Positions 36,436-48,617 of a stretch of 64,000 nt of DNA are shown one piece after another (position 1 is the first letter of the stretch; each line of letters begins with the position of its first letter). Where the stretch lies: assembly GCA_043228905.1 (NCBI GenBank), contig JBHGNT010000017.1:4774001-4838000 (forward strand), in the 5' to 3' direction. The notes under the pieces are model-generated. The model was not told where the DNA came from. It was given only the letters and a program-made list of their open reading frames with translations, and searched no databases. Origin of the DNA: Azolla caroliniana. Taxonomy: Eukaryota > Polypodiophyta. The position numbers were made by a program, and so were the translations under genes.

Positions 36436-39400
36436 AGCTAGCTAGCGAGCGAGAGCTAAGACCTTCTTCTCCGAGCCGATCAAAGTCTTTGTCATGGGAA
36501 GAATATGTTGATATGTATGTATGCAGAGTGCACCAACATGCTCTTCTTCTTCTGTTCTTTGTACAAGTTTGTTTGTAGGGAGAAAGAAGAACAAGTCATG
36601 AAATGGAGAGGAGGAGAGTAGTGAGAAAGACCCAAAATGGTACTCATCAAAATGTTCACTCACTTTCATATGAAATGTTTGGGTTCTGAGTTCGAATCCC
36701 GTATTGTCCGGACAATACCCGCATATATATACTACATGTATTGAGGCCCGATATGTCCTCGTTCGTGCCCATGTTGTGATCCCCCCCGCCCCCCCCCCGA
36801 GTTCACATTCACAGTGTCCATGTTACCATTCCTTCCTGACCCCGACATTAAGGTCTCCTGTTGTCGTCATCTGGCTCTCCATTGAACTTTTCAGTGGGTT
36901 AAATCATCATCATTTGTAGTTTCTTTGAATTCGCATGTTGTCGTCATTTGGCTCTCCATTGATCTTTTTAGTGGGTTAAATCATCATCATTTGTAGTTTC
37001 TTTGAATTTGCCTCATGCACGCATAATCACTCAATCTGGATGGGTGTGGACTTCCTTGAGTTTCCCCCTTAGAGGGTTTTCGGCATTTGTCTTCACACTT
37101 GCCTTTATGTGAGACATGTATTCTCGTACAAAAGTTTGACCGGTGGGTTCACATGGTGGGGATATGCTTTCACACTTTGATGGGTATGGAACATATGTTT
37201 ATTCACCTTGCGAGGAGGGAATGCTCTTGGTTATCATACACAACAATGTGAAGATGGATATGCATAGAGGTAGAGGCGTACATTTACTTTTTTCCTTTTT
37301 TCTCTTTGTAGTACAAACTTTGACCGAATGGAAAACCCCTCACAAAATAGAGATATATAAAAATTGCCAAAACCCAAAAGCACTCATAAATAAAGTTGAA
37401 ATGCCACTTGATGGATTTCTACAAATTGCATTCAATCATAAAAGAGATCATTTGAAAGTGGACTTGAATACACGTGGGGAGAGGCCCATGAATGTAGGTG
37501 GCCAAGTGACTTTGATATAGAGGCATATAGATTGGCCAGTACGATTATTGTAAATATGTATAAAAACATAATCAACATCGTATATGGTTAGGTTGTTGGG
37601 TTTGATTGAAGTTGAGAATTTAAGTCATTTTGCTTTAGTTACTCCATAAGGTAGATCATTTATTAGTTTTCCATGTCTAGACAAATAGACTTATAACATG
37701 TTATGGAACATTAATGTTGATGAGTTAGTTGATGGTTTGAAATTGCAAGGAGCCAAACATAATGATATTCACCACCTCTAAACCTGTCCATCCTTTGACA
37801 AGCACCAACAACCCTAACTTGTTCTTCTTCTTCATTGATTGAGGGCTTGACCACATAGTCTATGCTATCATCTAAAGCTTATTCTCATGTTACCTCACCG
37901 TCAATAACATTGGATCTTCGTTTGTGTTGTTAATTATTTCATTGCAATTGGCTCACTATTATTTAGGAATTGTTGTCCATCTTTTTTAATTGTCTATGCT
38001 TTGAATCTCTGTAAATTCATTGATATTTGTTTCTCTATTTGGGCATGATTTGCAGGTTTTCTTAAGTACTAGATCTTTCATTGATTGTCAAGGTTTCAAA
38101 TTCAAGCAAATGTTATAAAATTGTCAAGAACCTTACTTTTTCTCCCGTATTGTCTACTAAATAAATGGTTGCCTCAATATCAATGTGTAATACATTCCAT
38201 CAACAAAGAACACGTGATCCAAGTTGAACCAACAAAACATCTCCAACTATGATTCTGATGTTTGGACATGATGCTGGGAAAATGTTGAGTGGTTTGATAA
38301 ACTTTTATTGTGGTAGCCCATACTTGTTTGATCACTCATTATCCTTCTTTGTGGATGTCTTCATACATTACATTGACTTTGAGTCATGTCTAAACAATGC
38401 AATGGCTAGTTTTGATATTACATTAATCAATATGAGAGTCTATGTGCAACCATGCGAGCCATTGTTGCAAGATTTTTCGTGCATGTCACTCCCTTTGCTA
38501 TACTTGTAGAAATAGGACATGAAGTCCTCCACATATCACCTTTTGAATTGTAGATGCAAAACTCACTAGGCTCATATCATATACAAAGATGTGATAACAT
38601 AAGTAGGTTAGTTAATGTTGTCTCGATTTCAAGTGAAGTTGCTATCAAAGCGCTACTATTGACGTTTAATGTTGACTTTATTTCAGAGGAGGGCTCGTCG
38701 ATTACAAGTATTCTTTCACTTTTCATGACAAATTTGTTTTGCTTCTCTTCACCACTTTTCCTTCAGGACTACCTAATCGGGTAGTTGTTGATGTTACTAG
38801 TGCATGTTAGGATTTCATTCATCTCAATTTGCTGAAATCTCTGTTTGTAGCATGCAATCAATGTGCTTTACAAGGTTCCCCTTTCTTTCCTTGATTTTTG
38901 TTGAATATCAATTTTTTTGGAAGTGCATTCAAGGACTACGACGGATCCAAGTATGCTTCATGAGGAATGTGGTTGATTAGGAGTTCACTCAACCTTCTTT
39001 CTCGTTCACCCTTTCCAAAATCAATGACAAGGACTTTGTTGAGATGAGTTGAACATCTCATCTCTATAGAAGATGCCATTTTGATCTAGAGTTTAATTGA
39101 GCAACGAGTAGTATAGCCATGAGAGGTTAGACAAGTATCCAAACATACATCTCACTCTCCTTTTCAAGTCATCATATTCATTGTTTGTCTATTGCTTTCC
39201 ATTTGTTTCAAGCAAAATCCAGGGTCTTGCAAACCCTGGACGACATCGTCTTTCATTTTCTTCGGGGACGTCATTCTTCATGTGTTCCACATGTAGAGTC
39301 CCATGGTTTGAGGTCATCCGCCTCGAGTCACGGGGATGATTCCTTATCGTGACAAACTCACACTAAAGAATTGCCCATCACACAATCCCATGAAATCACA

Positions 39401-39872
39401 AATTGATCGATAATCGACACATTGGAAAACAAATTCGATAATGATTCCCAACAAATTCCTCGCAATGGGCTAGGCCCTGTCTCATAGATCGCAATTAAGT
39501 CTCCTGAGCAAATTAAAAGTATATAGATCTATGTGTCTCCACCCCCCCCTTTTTCTCTCTCTCTCTAATGGATGAACACAAATTAGTTTCATACTATTCG
39601 ATTGTATGAGTTTCATAAACCGTGCGGATTAGTATAATCGTGGATCTCTTTCCGAATCAGTTTACAGGGCGGATGCCATGCGTTCTTATACTATTGGGAT
39701 CAGATATGTACATATTGGGCATATTTTTTGGGATAAGTGGGAACCATTTTGGGTTGGGACATTTTCCGGAGGTGTGAAACCGTTTTGCTGCAGAGATTTG
39801 AATTTTGAAAACCTCAGCAGAGACAAGAGTCAAGAGACAGAGAGACAGAGAGCGGCAGCAGCAGCTGAAACG
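36436..39872. other. Spacer between divergent genes, with tandem repeats
   Basis: Separates the FEY-like gene (-) from the BRCT-RING-PHD gene (+). It contains a C-rich run near 36780-36800 and a 77-bp tandem duplication (36860-37012). A 125-codon open frame at 37143-37520 has no recognisable domain. Longer decayed-looking sequence follows to 39600. The 200 bases before 39873 (gagacagaga runs) look like a 5' UTR. Confidence 0.5.
36860..37012. repeat. 77-bp tandem duplication
   Basis: Copies start at 36860 and 36937 (gttgtcgtcat[c/t]tggctctc) and both run through gtgggttaaatcatcatcat to ttgaatt[c/t]gc. They differ at about five positions, so this is one of the youngest duplications in the window. 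Confidence 0.95.
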
Positions 39873-42800
39873 ATGGTGTTCGATCGAGTCCATGGAGATG
39901 GTGCTCCCTGCTCTTCATCGTATGGATCTTCAGACATAGGTTCAGGTGTTTATTTTCCATCTCTCCCTGCCTCCTTCTCTATCCTTCTCACCGGTTTCAT
40001 CCATTCCCCCCTAATCCTCAAGTCACAAATTTGCAGAATCTGACCCTTCATGCCTTGATTTTTTCAATCGATTCTCTACATTTCTGTGTTTTCTTACTTC
40101 TTCTCCTTTTTCAACTCCTTTATTGCTCGTCTTATGTAGTAGAAAACTTGGTCGATCATAAAGATACATGGAAGCATTCATAGAAACTGCCTAACCTTTC
40201 ATTTCATACGATTGCTTTTCCGTTTGATTCTCTGCATTTCCACGCTATAGATTCCGCTCCTTCTCATCTCATGTCTTAGTCGATCAGGAACATACTCAGG
40301 GTATGTCAATTCATCGACATGCTTGTCCCATGATTGTCTGCATTTCGATTGCATCTCCTGTATTTTACACATTTCATTTATTTTTCATTTCTTTGATCAA
40401 TGATGAGGGGGAATCAGAAGTAAAATTCGGATTACATATGTATATTTGAACCACAGCAGAATATTTCATGAATTCAGTTTCTGTGTTTTAGTTTTACTGT
40501 CTTTTCATTTCCTGTTTTGACTATGATCATGATGTGTAACAGTAAACCTTGGAACAACCGTAGATTTTCATGAGATCCGAATACCAGGCATGGAATCTGT
40601 AGTTGCTTCAATCACTGGTTATGATGGAGATGAGAAATCCAGGCTTATCAAGAACATTAACAGTTCTGGCAGTTTTTATGTTGGAAGCTTAAGGAAAGGT
40701 TCAACAACACATCTGGTAAGTGACTTTAAATTCATTATTGCATTGGAAATCGGTAAGTAGATATAAACTAAACTGGTTTATGATCAATCTGTGGTAAAGG
40801 TTTGCAAAACATTTAGTGGCAAAAAGTATGAGATGGCAAAGAGGTTTGGGATTCATATTATAAATCATCGATGGTTTGAAGATTGCATTGAAGCTGGGAG
40901 ACGTCTTTCTGAGAGATCTTACACATCATTGAGGTAAGATAAAAACGAGTATTTTGCTGAAGTTGAGTAAGTGATACAATATGCCAAAATTGTAGCCTTA
41001 TATTATTGCAGCCTTTTGGGTTTCTAGTAATTCTTGCTATGCATACTTTGTTTGAGGTTTTTTTGGGGTTATGTTATGGAAGCAGCCAAAGAAAGAAAGA
41101 GATTTTTCATAGAGTGGGAAATTAGATTTACTTAAATAATAGCTTTTGTTTATCATAGCAGTGTATATATTTTGTACGAGTCTTCCTAATAATATACTGC
41201 TATTAATTAATTAATCGTGGTTTTGGTACTAGTGGGAAAGATGTAGGAACTGTGTCATGTAAGCAGCTGAAGCAAGAAAGAGATTTTGCATGGAGTGGAA
41301 AATTGGATTCTCCTAAAGCTGTTACTTTTGACAAGCATTTATCACCAAACTATTTTGTTGATGAAGACTTTTGTCAAAAGACTTTGATTCATAAATATTC
41401 ATCTGCACCTGACAAGTCCTACATTTTAGATGACATCATTGATTCTGAATACAGTGATCAAGATTTAGAGACATTATTGCAAAATAGCTCAAAGAAGAGA
41501 GACAAAGGGAAACACAAGGTTATAAAAAACCAGAGTTTTAAATATAAGATGCCTAAAAAGTGTACCAGAAGGCCGTTGTCAAGCCCAATCCAGCCATTTA
41601 AATCAAGCAATAAAGTTTCAATAAACCAACGATCTGACAGCATACTCAATTATATGCTGATTTCAGATGAAAGTGATACTGAAGTGAGGCAAGAAAATCA
41701 AGATGTTGGAATTCAAGATGGTAAAAGGTCTCCTAATGCAGAGAGTCTTGGTTGTGCATTTCTAGAAGATATCCAAGAGGCTTCTCCAGTGACATCATCA
41801 AGAAGAAGTCTAAGATTGAAGGGCAAGCAGTTAACATCATCAAAGTTTGTCTCCTTGCATCCTAAAAGGAAGCAAAGATCTATAAACAGGTTGCCAGATT
41901 CATGTTATTCAAATAATGTTGCAACTGAATCAGAAGGCTGTCAAAATGTGGCCACATCAATCAGACCTCCTAGTTTAACTGCAGCTACATCTAATGGAGA
42001 AATTCAAAAGGATAATTCTCTTCACTTTCCAGTATGTACTGGTGCATCATGTGGTGCAACTGTTGACATTGTGGAGGAAAGTCATGTAGCATGTACTCTT
42101 GTTCCCAGTGATATTGCATGTGTCATATGCCATGCTGATAAGATTACATCAGCAGAAGGTTTGCTCATGTGTGGTCATAACTTTTGCTATGTTTGCATAA
42201 AGCAGTGGGCTACTGAAGTGGTAATGAGGATATTCATTCTTTCATTTATCTCATTTCTAATAAGATTATAGTGCAGTTTTTCATATCTTTCCTTGATATG
42301 TTTGTAGTCATCAAAAAATCCAACTTGCCCTCTATGTAAAAAGCCATTTGACATGATAACTAAGAGAGAGCTGAGACTTGGACAAAATGGCGAAGAAAGT
42401 TCGTTTGAAGAGTCGATAGTTTTGTTAGAGTGCAGAGAAGATAGAAATCTTCAACAAGTTGCAGAAAATATTGCAGTGAGTTGCCTTTGGTGTATGTCAG
42501 ATGTATAAAGTGCTACATTTGTGGCCGGATGTTATGATGTCATAATATGTAATTTTAGTGCAAGATTTTGAAATTCTGACCTGTTATATGGGAATGGTTT
42601 TGTTATACAGAGACCTACTTGTATTATGTGTGGCATTGGAGATATGGAAGAGATGCTAATGGTTTGTAATGAATGTGGAGCAAGATCAGCTCACTCATTC
42701 TGTCTTGATCCCCCATTACCACCACCAGTTGCTACTACACTGTGGTTTTGTGGACGTTGCTCACAACGCAGAAGGTGAGTGTTTCATAGATGGTTGCATA

Positions 42801-43480
42801 GGTGAGAAACACATATATGCAACGCAGAAGGTGGTTTTGTGGACGTTGCATAGATGTGTTTCTCAAAGACTTTTTAAATTTTTATGATAAATTATTAGTG
42901 GATTAATTTTTTATCACTATCTTATGCCAATTAATAAAGAACTGTATGCGAGGTAATGGTAAATTTGAATGGTTGATTTTTTTTTGTTCTACTGCATGGA
43001 ATTGAAACTTGAACCTATCCTTAGGCATGTAACTGTCTACAACTGTATGTTCTAAATTATGTATATCATATTTGTAAATTGTAGCTTGCATGTAAAAGAT
43101 ATTAATGAAGGAAGAAACTATTATAAACATGGCCTTAAATATGTCTGCCATATTGTCATATTGCTTACTTCTATGTTAAAGTTAATTTAGTTTTTTTCGA
43201 ATTTCTTATATTTAACTCATTTACGAAGATCTTATATTTTGTAAGAGGACAAGCAAGTTCTTTATCTTCCTTAAAATTGTAAAAAATATAGAAAAATAGG
43301 TATAAGATTGAAGATATTCTTACATTGCAATTTGCAAAAGCATTTGAAACTTTAATTCTGCATTTCATGAAATTCCAAATGGTTGAAATTTCAGTAGTGG
43401 ATCTTATATTCTGCTGATCTTGTAGGGTGGACACTAGTTGGTGGTATCAACTGCATGACATTCAGAGACTTGGAGACTAA
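39873..43480 (+). CDS. BRCT-RING-PHD protein, probable nuclear E3 ligase
   Basis: Seven exons join in frame: 39873-39945, 40543-40715, 40800-40933, 41233-42220, 42308-42475, 42611-42774 and 43426-43480 (584 aa). An N-terminal BRCT domain (about 36-120) has FYVGSLRKGSTTHLVCKTF and the signature HRWFEDCIEAG. A basic, Ser-rich middle of about 300 residues is probably disordered. A C3HC4 RING (about 423-466: CVIC, CGHNFCYVCIKQW, CPLC) crosses an intron. A C4HC3 PHD finger (about 516-562: CIMC, CNEC, HSFC, CGRC) precedes a short tail ending QRLGD. BRCT binds phosphopeptides, RING recruits E2 enzymes and PHD reads histone tails, so a chromatin or DNA-damage role is plausible. The order is the reverse of BARD1/BRCA1. 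Arabidopsis At1g67180 (annotated RING plus BRCT) is the nearest relative I recall. The terminal exon is inferred from phase and splice sites. Confidence 0.85.
42740..42852. repeat. Rearranged duplicate of an exon end inside the next intron
   Basis: Exon 6 ends with tgtggttttgtggacgttgc followed by caacgcagaag. Inside the intron (about 42818-42852) the same two words recur fused in the opposite order: caacgcagaag then gtggttttgtggacgttgc. This places a second copy of the donor context (cgcagaag|gtgg) about 50 bp downstream of the real donor. Confidence 0.8.
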
Positions 43481-45945
43481 GGTACCGAATGTGCATTTAC
43501 ACCTAGATGATGTACGTGTTTCTGCAATAGGAATCTGGCTGTAATCAGGCCAACGTGTATGTATCTTCCTTGTATAGACATATGAACAGTATTCTTCCAA
43601 TAATTAAATTCTACATTTGATTGATTAAAGCACACCATTGCTATGCGTCAAAGAGTGTATGCTTGTTTATCTCGGAAAGAAGCATTCCAGTTAGAAGAAG
43701 ATTGCCAATCAAGGAAAAAACAGAGCTGCGTGGGAGTATGTCCGTGACAACATGATTTTCCTACCATGACATGATCGATCTTTTTCTTGGATATGCTTTG
43801 TTGCAATGTAAATGTGTACGAGAAAATACAGAAATTATGAAGAGATGACATTGAGAATAAAAGATAACCTTAAGGCTTAAACAGTGAAGTCTGGGTATAT
43901 CTGTTAACAATAACGAAAATATCTCCATCTAATGAGATAATCTGTGTATAAGTTTGTAGGATGACTGGATAAATTTAACTGTTAAAATGATAAGCCTGTT
44001 TTGATCATTTTTGTATCTTCATAATAAGTTGTCAATAGAATAGATTGCATGACATACTTGGGTGATTTCAAAGGGTGCAATAAACTGGTTTTAGCAAGAT
44101 CACAAAATTTACTAACTTCAAAGATCTCTTGAACTATTATGAAGAAGATTTTCCCATGGTTATTTCAGCAGAAGTTTCTTTTTGTTATCTGTCATTCTTA
44201 TGTTACCATGTAATGGACATAGGTTTAGGCCAGAATGGAAAGGCTAATTTATCATTCATAAATAAATATACTAGCAAGGATAATTATCCTAGGATTTGAG
44301 GCAACTCAGCATGGTAAGCTACATGTAAGGTACCTACGTTCTGGTCAAGGGGCCTTTAATTTATGATAAAATGAGGTAGTTAGTCCCATATTTATATTTT
44401 AAACCAAAAGGCCCTTGATTGCCATGTAGGTGTCTATGTGTTGTTGACCATGGTAGGTTGTAGTTTGATCAAACTGTAACATCATGATTTCAAATCTCCA
44501 TGTATTTGTGCTATTCTACTTTTAAGTTATAATAATGCTATTTGTTAAGCTAATATGGCTGTAAAAGCGTCTATATATGGGTTTTGAGAAGTAACGCTAG
44601 TGTTGAATATGTTCTCACTCATTGATCAGGCCAATGATTGAGTTGGATATTGATATGAAAATTAAACATGAGAGCAAAATCACTTTGAAAGAACATGTAA
44701 AGTCAAGTTGCATATTATAGATGGATCATAATTAGATTGGTATACCTAAGTATGAGAACAAAATCCTAATATTGAACATGCACAATGAAGGCTAATGATT
44801 GAGGGCAATACATGCAAATGATCTTGAATGAATAATAATTGTGAATCTAAGACATAGGACAAGAACTTTTAGGTAGATATGTTAATAGCAAAACGTTCTA
44901 ATCGAAATACAATTTAGATAATACAAAACAAAAACTAATCGTTGCAAGTGGAATGCTACTTTTAGGACAAGAATAACATCCAAAAGATAATTGAGCAAAT
45001 ATTGGGGAGTTAGGGTTTGAGCAAAGGACACATCAATGAGTTCGCCACATGAATTGGTGAAGTACGGATACCCTAAACCTAACCCCACCACTTGGACATA
45101 ATTGACTATGCATATTTCTTGCAATCTAGTTATGTAAGATGTAGATTGAGATAGTCATTACTCAAAAAGTATCCAATACACAACAAATGTGAATTAGTGT
45201 TAACAAATTTATATCTAGTAATGGCATGAATTTACTTCAAATAGACATTTTTTTTAATTGCACAAGTGTTTCTTGTGCTCCATTTATCTTCTTTAAAATT
45301 GGGTGAAGATGGTGAATGCATGAGAGTGCTAGTCTTGGAAGTTGATACGAGTTTTACCCACAAAACCCTTCACTAAGGCTTCCGTATATAACATACAACA
45401 TGGACATTGGGCTTCTACTTTGAGCTCTTGCTGACGCTATTGACTATTTGAGTTATGTCTCATCACTTCACCCTTCACTTTGACCCTTTCATCCATGACA
45501 CTTGAACAACAAAGAACAACTATCCAATGACATTTGAATGTTCATATTTATACACCTCTAAGATGATGAAAACTTTGGTACAAATGTTTCTCGTGATTAT
45601 GTTGCCAAACATGTCATCATTTTGCATGTAATAACATAGAGGTATGGACATTACATCCTTGCATCACATGTAAAGAGATGTGGTGTCTTGCACTTCATAT
45701 TTCACAACTACTTCATGTGTATAGAGACATGGATCAAATGCTCAGGCCTATGTTGTCTAATTTGCCAATCACAAATTTGAAGTTGTATGGAAGGAACAAA
45801 AGCTTGCAGTTATATATAATTCATGCTAAATTTCCTATAAAATATTAGGCGATTTCCTGTGTAATCTGACATTGCTATGAATGAAAGGGAAACTTGAGCG
45901 TTTGGTTTAGAAAGTTTTCGAGAAGAGTTGGGGTGTTGACCCAAT
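43481..45945. other. Spacer, no gene seen
   Basis: 3' flank of the BRCT-RING-PHD gene and about 2.4 kb of AT-rich sequence up to the LINE nest. No domain, RNA gene or clear repeat could be supported. Confidence 0.5.
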
Positions 45946-45961
45946 CATGGTTTCAACTTCC
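45946..45961. repeat. Target-site duplication of layer 1, left copy
   Basis: catggtttcaacttcc at 45946-45961 pairs with catggcttcaactttc at 53152-53167, directly after the poly(A) run. The two mismatches are both C/T, as expected for an old duplication. Confidence 0.7.
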
Positions 45962-46298
45962 CATAAGCAATGCACTGAGTCTCAACTGATATGGCAACGT
46001 CTCCTTAGAATTTTTGCTAACTATTTCCCCCCATTGGTTTTCACTTGGGGCATGGTGGTTTGGACATCTCTTGTCCGTGATGCATTTCATTATGACACCG
46101 AATCTATGGACCATGGATTTTACACTAAATATGGAAGTGTTCATACATGACCATTGTTGTTATTACAGTTTACAAGAATACGAAAGGAAGTCCAACCAGT
46201 ATGGGAGATAATGAGTAGTACCACTATATATCACATTTGGAAGGTTAGGCGCTCTCTCATTTTCCATCAGCTTAAAACGCCACCGACTGGATTGGTTT

Positions 46299-46305
46299 CA
46301 AATAT
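46299..46305. repeat. Target-site duplication of layer 2, left copy
   Basis: caaatat at 46299-46305 recurs at 48247-48253. Deleting the intervening sequence plus one copy restores layer 1 (ggtttcaaatatttggttag), which aligns to the homologous stretch of layer 2 (ggtttcgaacatttggttcg). The duplication is only 7 bp and beside a TA run, so its exact limit is uncertain. Confidence 0.65.
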
Positions 46306-48246
46306 ATATATATATTAAAAGATATCCTGTCATTAGTATAAACAATTTACAAGATTTTAAACCTCTATGTGATTGGCGGGGGAAACAACCATTTCGGTGG
46401 ATGAAAATGCCAATAAGGAGTGCCGTAATTCAATGTCAAGAATGGAGTAGTTGTCCAGATAATAAGAAACTCACTCCGTTGAGCAATTTTAGCCTTAGAA
46501 TCTCTAACTATACCATCCCATTGACCCTTCAAAGTATGAATTATGTCGAACCAAATGTTCGAAACCACTTCAGCTGGTGGTGTTTTAAGTTGATGGAAAA
46601 TGAGAGAACACCTAGCCTTCCAAATGTGATATAGAATGGTACTACTCAGTATCTCACATACTAGTTGGAATTCCTTCCTTACTCCTGAAAACTGTAATGA
46701 CAACAATGGTAATGTATGAACACGTCCATATTTAGTGTAAAATCCATGGTCCATAGATTCATTGACATAATGGAACACATCACGGACAAGTGATGTCCAA
46801 ACCACCATGCCCCAAGTGAAAACCAATGGGGGAAAATAATTAGCAAAAATTCTGAGTCGTTGCCATATCTGTTGAGACTCAATGCATTCCCATAAACAAT
46901 GTTTTTGAGTTTCCATTTGTAATTGACATCGAATACAACCAGAAGATACTCCCATTGTACGCAACCATGTACCTACCAGTAAGGCCTGGTGTACAACTAA
47001 CCATTGTACATGCAATATTTTGTGTGGCTGTTTTCTTGCCCATAAAATACCCAAAATTTTGCAAGGAACTGGGGAGTAATACCTTGTTGATTCCAATATT
47101 GAGATGCAACTGGCAACACATCACGTGTATCTGAAAGTACATGTCTTCCCAACTATAAAGAATATTGGAAGAAATTGAATTTGTTACCCGTGTAAGGATC
47201 TGTCCACTGATAATCAATTGGGTCCCAATCTAATATGAATATTGGTTTTTTAGCTAACACCCACAACTTCCAATGTGGCCTTATTTCCGCTATCATCGGA
47301 TCAATATACCATTTACGGTCAGCATATCCAATGACCCTTATCTTGTGCTCAATAGCATAGGGGTAATCTATCACCATTTCCGGGGACTGAGATAATTGGT
47401 TTGTTTCATCCACCTCAAAAAACCGGCATGTCTTATCATCTGAATACCCCTTCACAGCCAAGAGTACTTCCAATATTGAAAAAACCCCAACCCATCTATG
47501 GTTAGCATTATTGGGTGGTATGGGAAGTCTACTCATTGATTCTTGAATTTGTTGATACATTATTTGGCCACCATGTATACTACGTAGGATTTCTTTTTGC
47601 TCTTTCAATGAATGCGATAAAAACTCTTTCCAAGTCTGAACTGTTTTCGTTGGACCTTCTGTCATTTTCCCCCACGATAACCATTTTCTAGAACCCAACA
47701 CTGAACCATCTGATGTTGTAAACAACGGGTTCCAAACTATCTTTTGTTTGAGATAGTCAACATAATGTTTGGGATTAGGTTTATTATGAAGCAAACCAAG
47801 TAATACATGTTTCCATGCTGAAAATAATGTCCTAATAAATTTGTCTTCCCATCTATTGGCTAAAGGTACTTGGGAAGTTTCCCTAAATATCCAATTTACA
47901 TCCTTCGGCCAGGGGGCGTCTAAACGAGGAGAACAATCTGAACACCGGTCAATCAATAATACTTTCCATATCTCTTGCCCCGATGTAAATCCTCCAACAA
48001 GCAACTTACTTAGCAATGCTCTTGATTGATCTACTGGATCAATAATACCTAATCCTCCTTTAGAACGAGGTAAGGTAATAACATCCCATTTCACTTTTGA
48101 CCGAGCATTGCCTTCCGTTTTATCGGACCACAAGAAATTACGAATCAGTCTACGTATTTCCAAAATGCATGACTTGGAGAATATCCAACATGGCAAAACA
48201 TACCATCTTAAAGCCAATAAAACCTGATTAGCAACAACAATCCGAC
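46306..48246 (-). mobile_element. Layer 2: LINE in antisense orientation, 5'-truncated
   Basis: Reads right to left from 48246. The polymerase thumb (GRIVVANQVLLALRWYVLPC, then RRLIRNFLWSD, KGGLGIIDPVDQSRALLSK) is followed by the C-terminal zinc-binding RVT tail (CIRCQLQMETQKHCLWEC) and the shared end KWLFPPPIT with stop at about 46365-46367. The tail is TTTTAATATATA-like rather than pure poly(A). The two coding blocks (47153-48265 and 46365-47096 on the minus strand) are in different frames, so at least one frameshift and a stop near 47150 kill it. It inserted into layer 1. Confidence 0.82.
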
Positions 48247-48377
48247 CAAATATTTGGTTAGACATAGTTCATACTTTGAAGGGACAATGGGATGGTATTG
48301 TTGGAGATTCTGATGCTAAAATTGCTCAACAACATGAATTTATCACTATATGGAAAGCTACTCCATTCATGACAGCC

Positions 48378-48393
48378 AATTGTGATACTCCTT
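48378..48393. repeat. Target-site duplication of layer 3, left copy
   Basis: The 16-bp string aattgtgatactcctt is identical at 48378-48393 and 53025-53040. The right copy follows the A-rich tail of layer 3 directly. A perfect duplication means layer 3 is the youngest insertion. Confidence 0.95.
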
Positions 48394-48617
48394 CAGATAT
48401 ATTGTTTGATTTTGGATATGTTTATATTCATGAAGATGATGTGCCGGAAAGCCAAGCCAAGGCTCGAGCCCATCATCATTGGCGATTCATTAAAGAAGGT
48501 TGTGACATACTCAAAAGCCAAATGGTGATTATGGGAGATGGGGGAGGCGTAAGCTCCGTGGAACCATCCTCTAAGACTCGTAGGATCGGGTCTGGTTCGA
48601 CCTCTAACAATTGTTAA
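48394..48617 (+). pseudogene. C-terminal end of LINE ORF1 (layer 3)
   Basis: About 74 open codons read from the 5' edge of the element to TAA at 48615-48617. The peptide is polar (AKARAHHHWRF, then GDGGGVSSVEPSSKTRRIG), as in LINE ORF1 C-termini, but no RNA-binding motif is left. Upstream the frame runs, by chance, straight into the ORF2 tail of layer 1. The stop overlaps the ORF2 start (TAATG). Confidence 0.6.

Noticed and set aside
36680-36720. gagttcgaatccc, resembling a tRNA T-arm or the B box of a SINE
   Set aside because: No matching A box, acceptor stem or anticodon arm could be folded around it; a chance or very old SINE remnant at best.
37143-37520. 125-codon plus-strand open frame
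   Set aside because: No domain, no splice partners, ordinary AT-rich spacer composition and ends that do not resemble a gene; kept only as a note.
45946-48265. Twin-priming inversion as the explanation for opposite LINE orientations
   Set aside because: Twin priming gives two non-overlapping parts of one copy. Here both orientations contain the same 3' end with their own tails and target repeats, so they are separate insertions.
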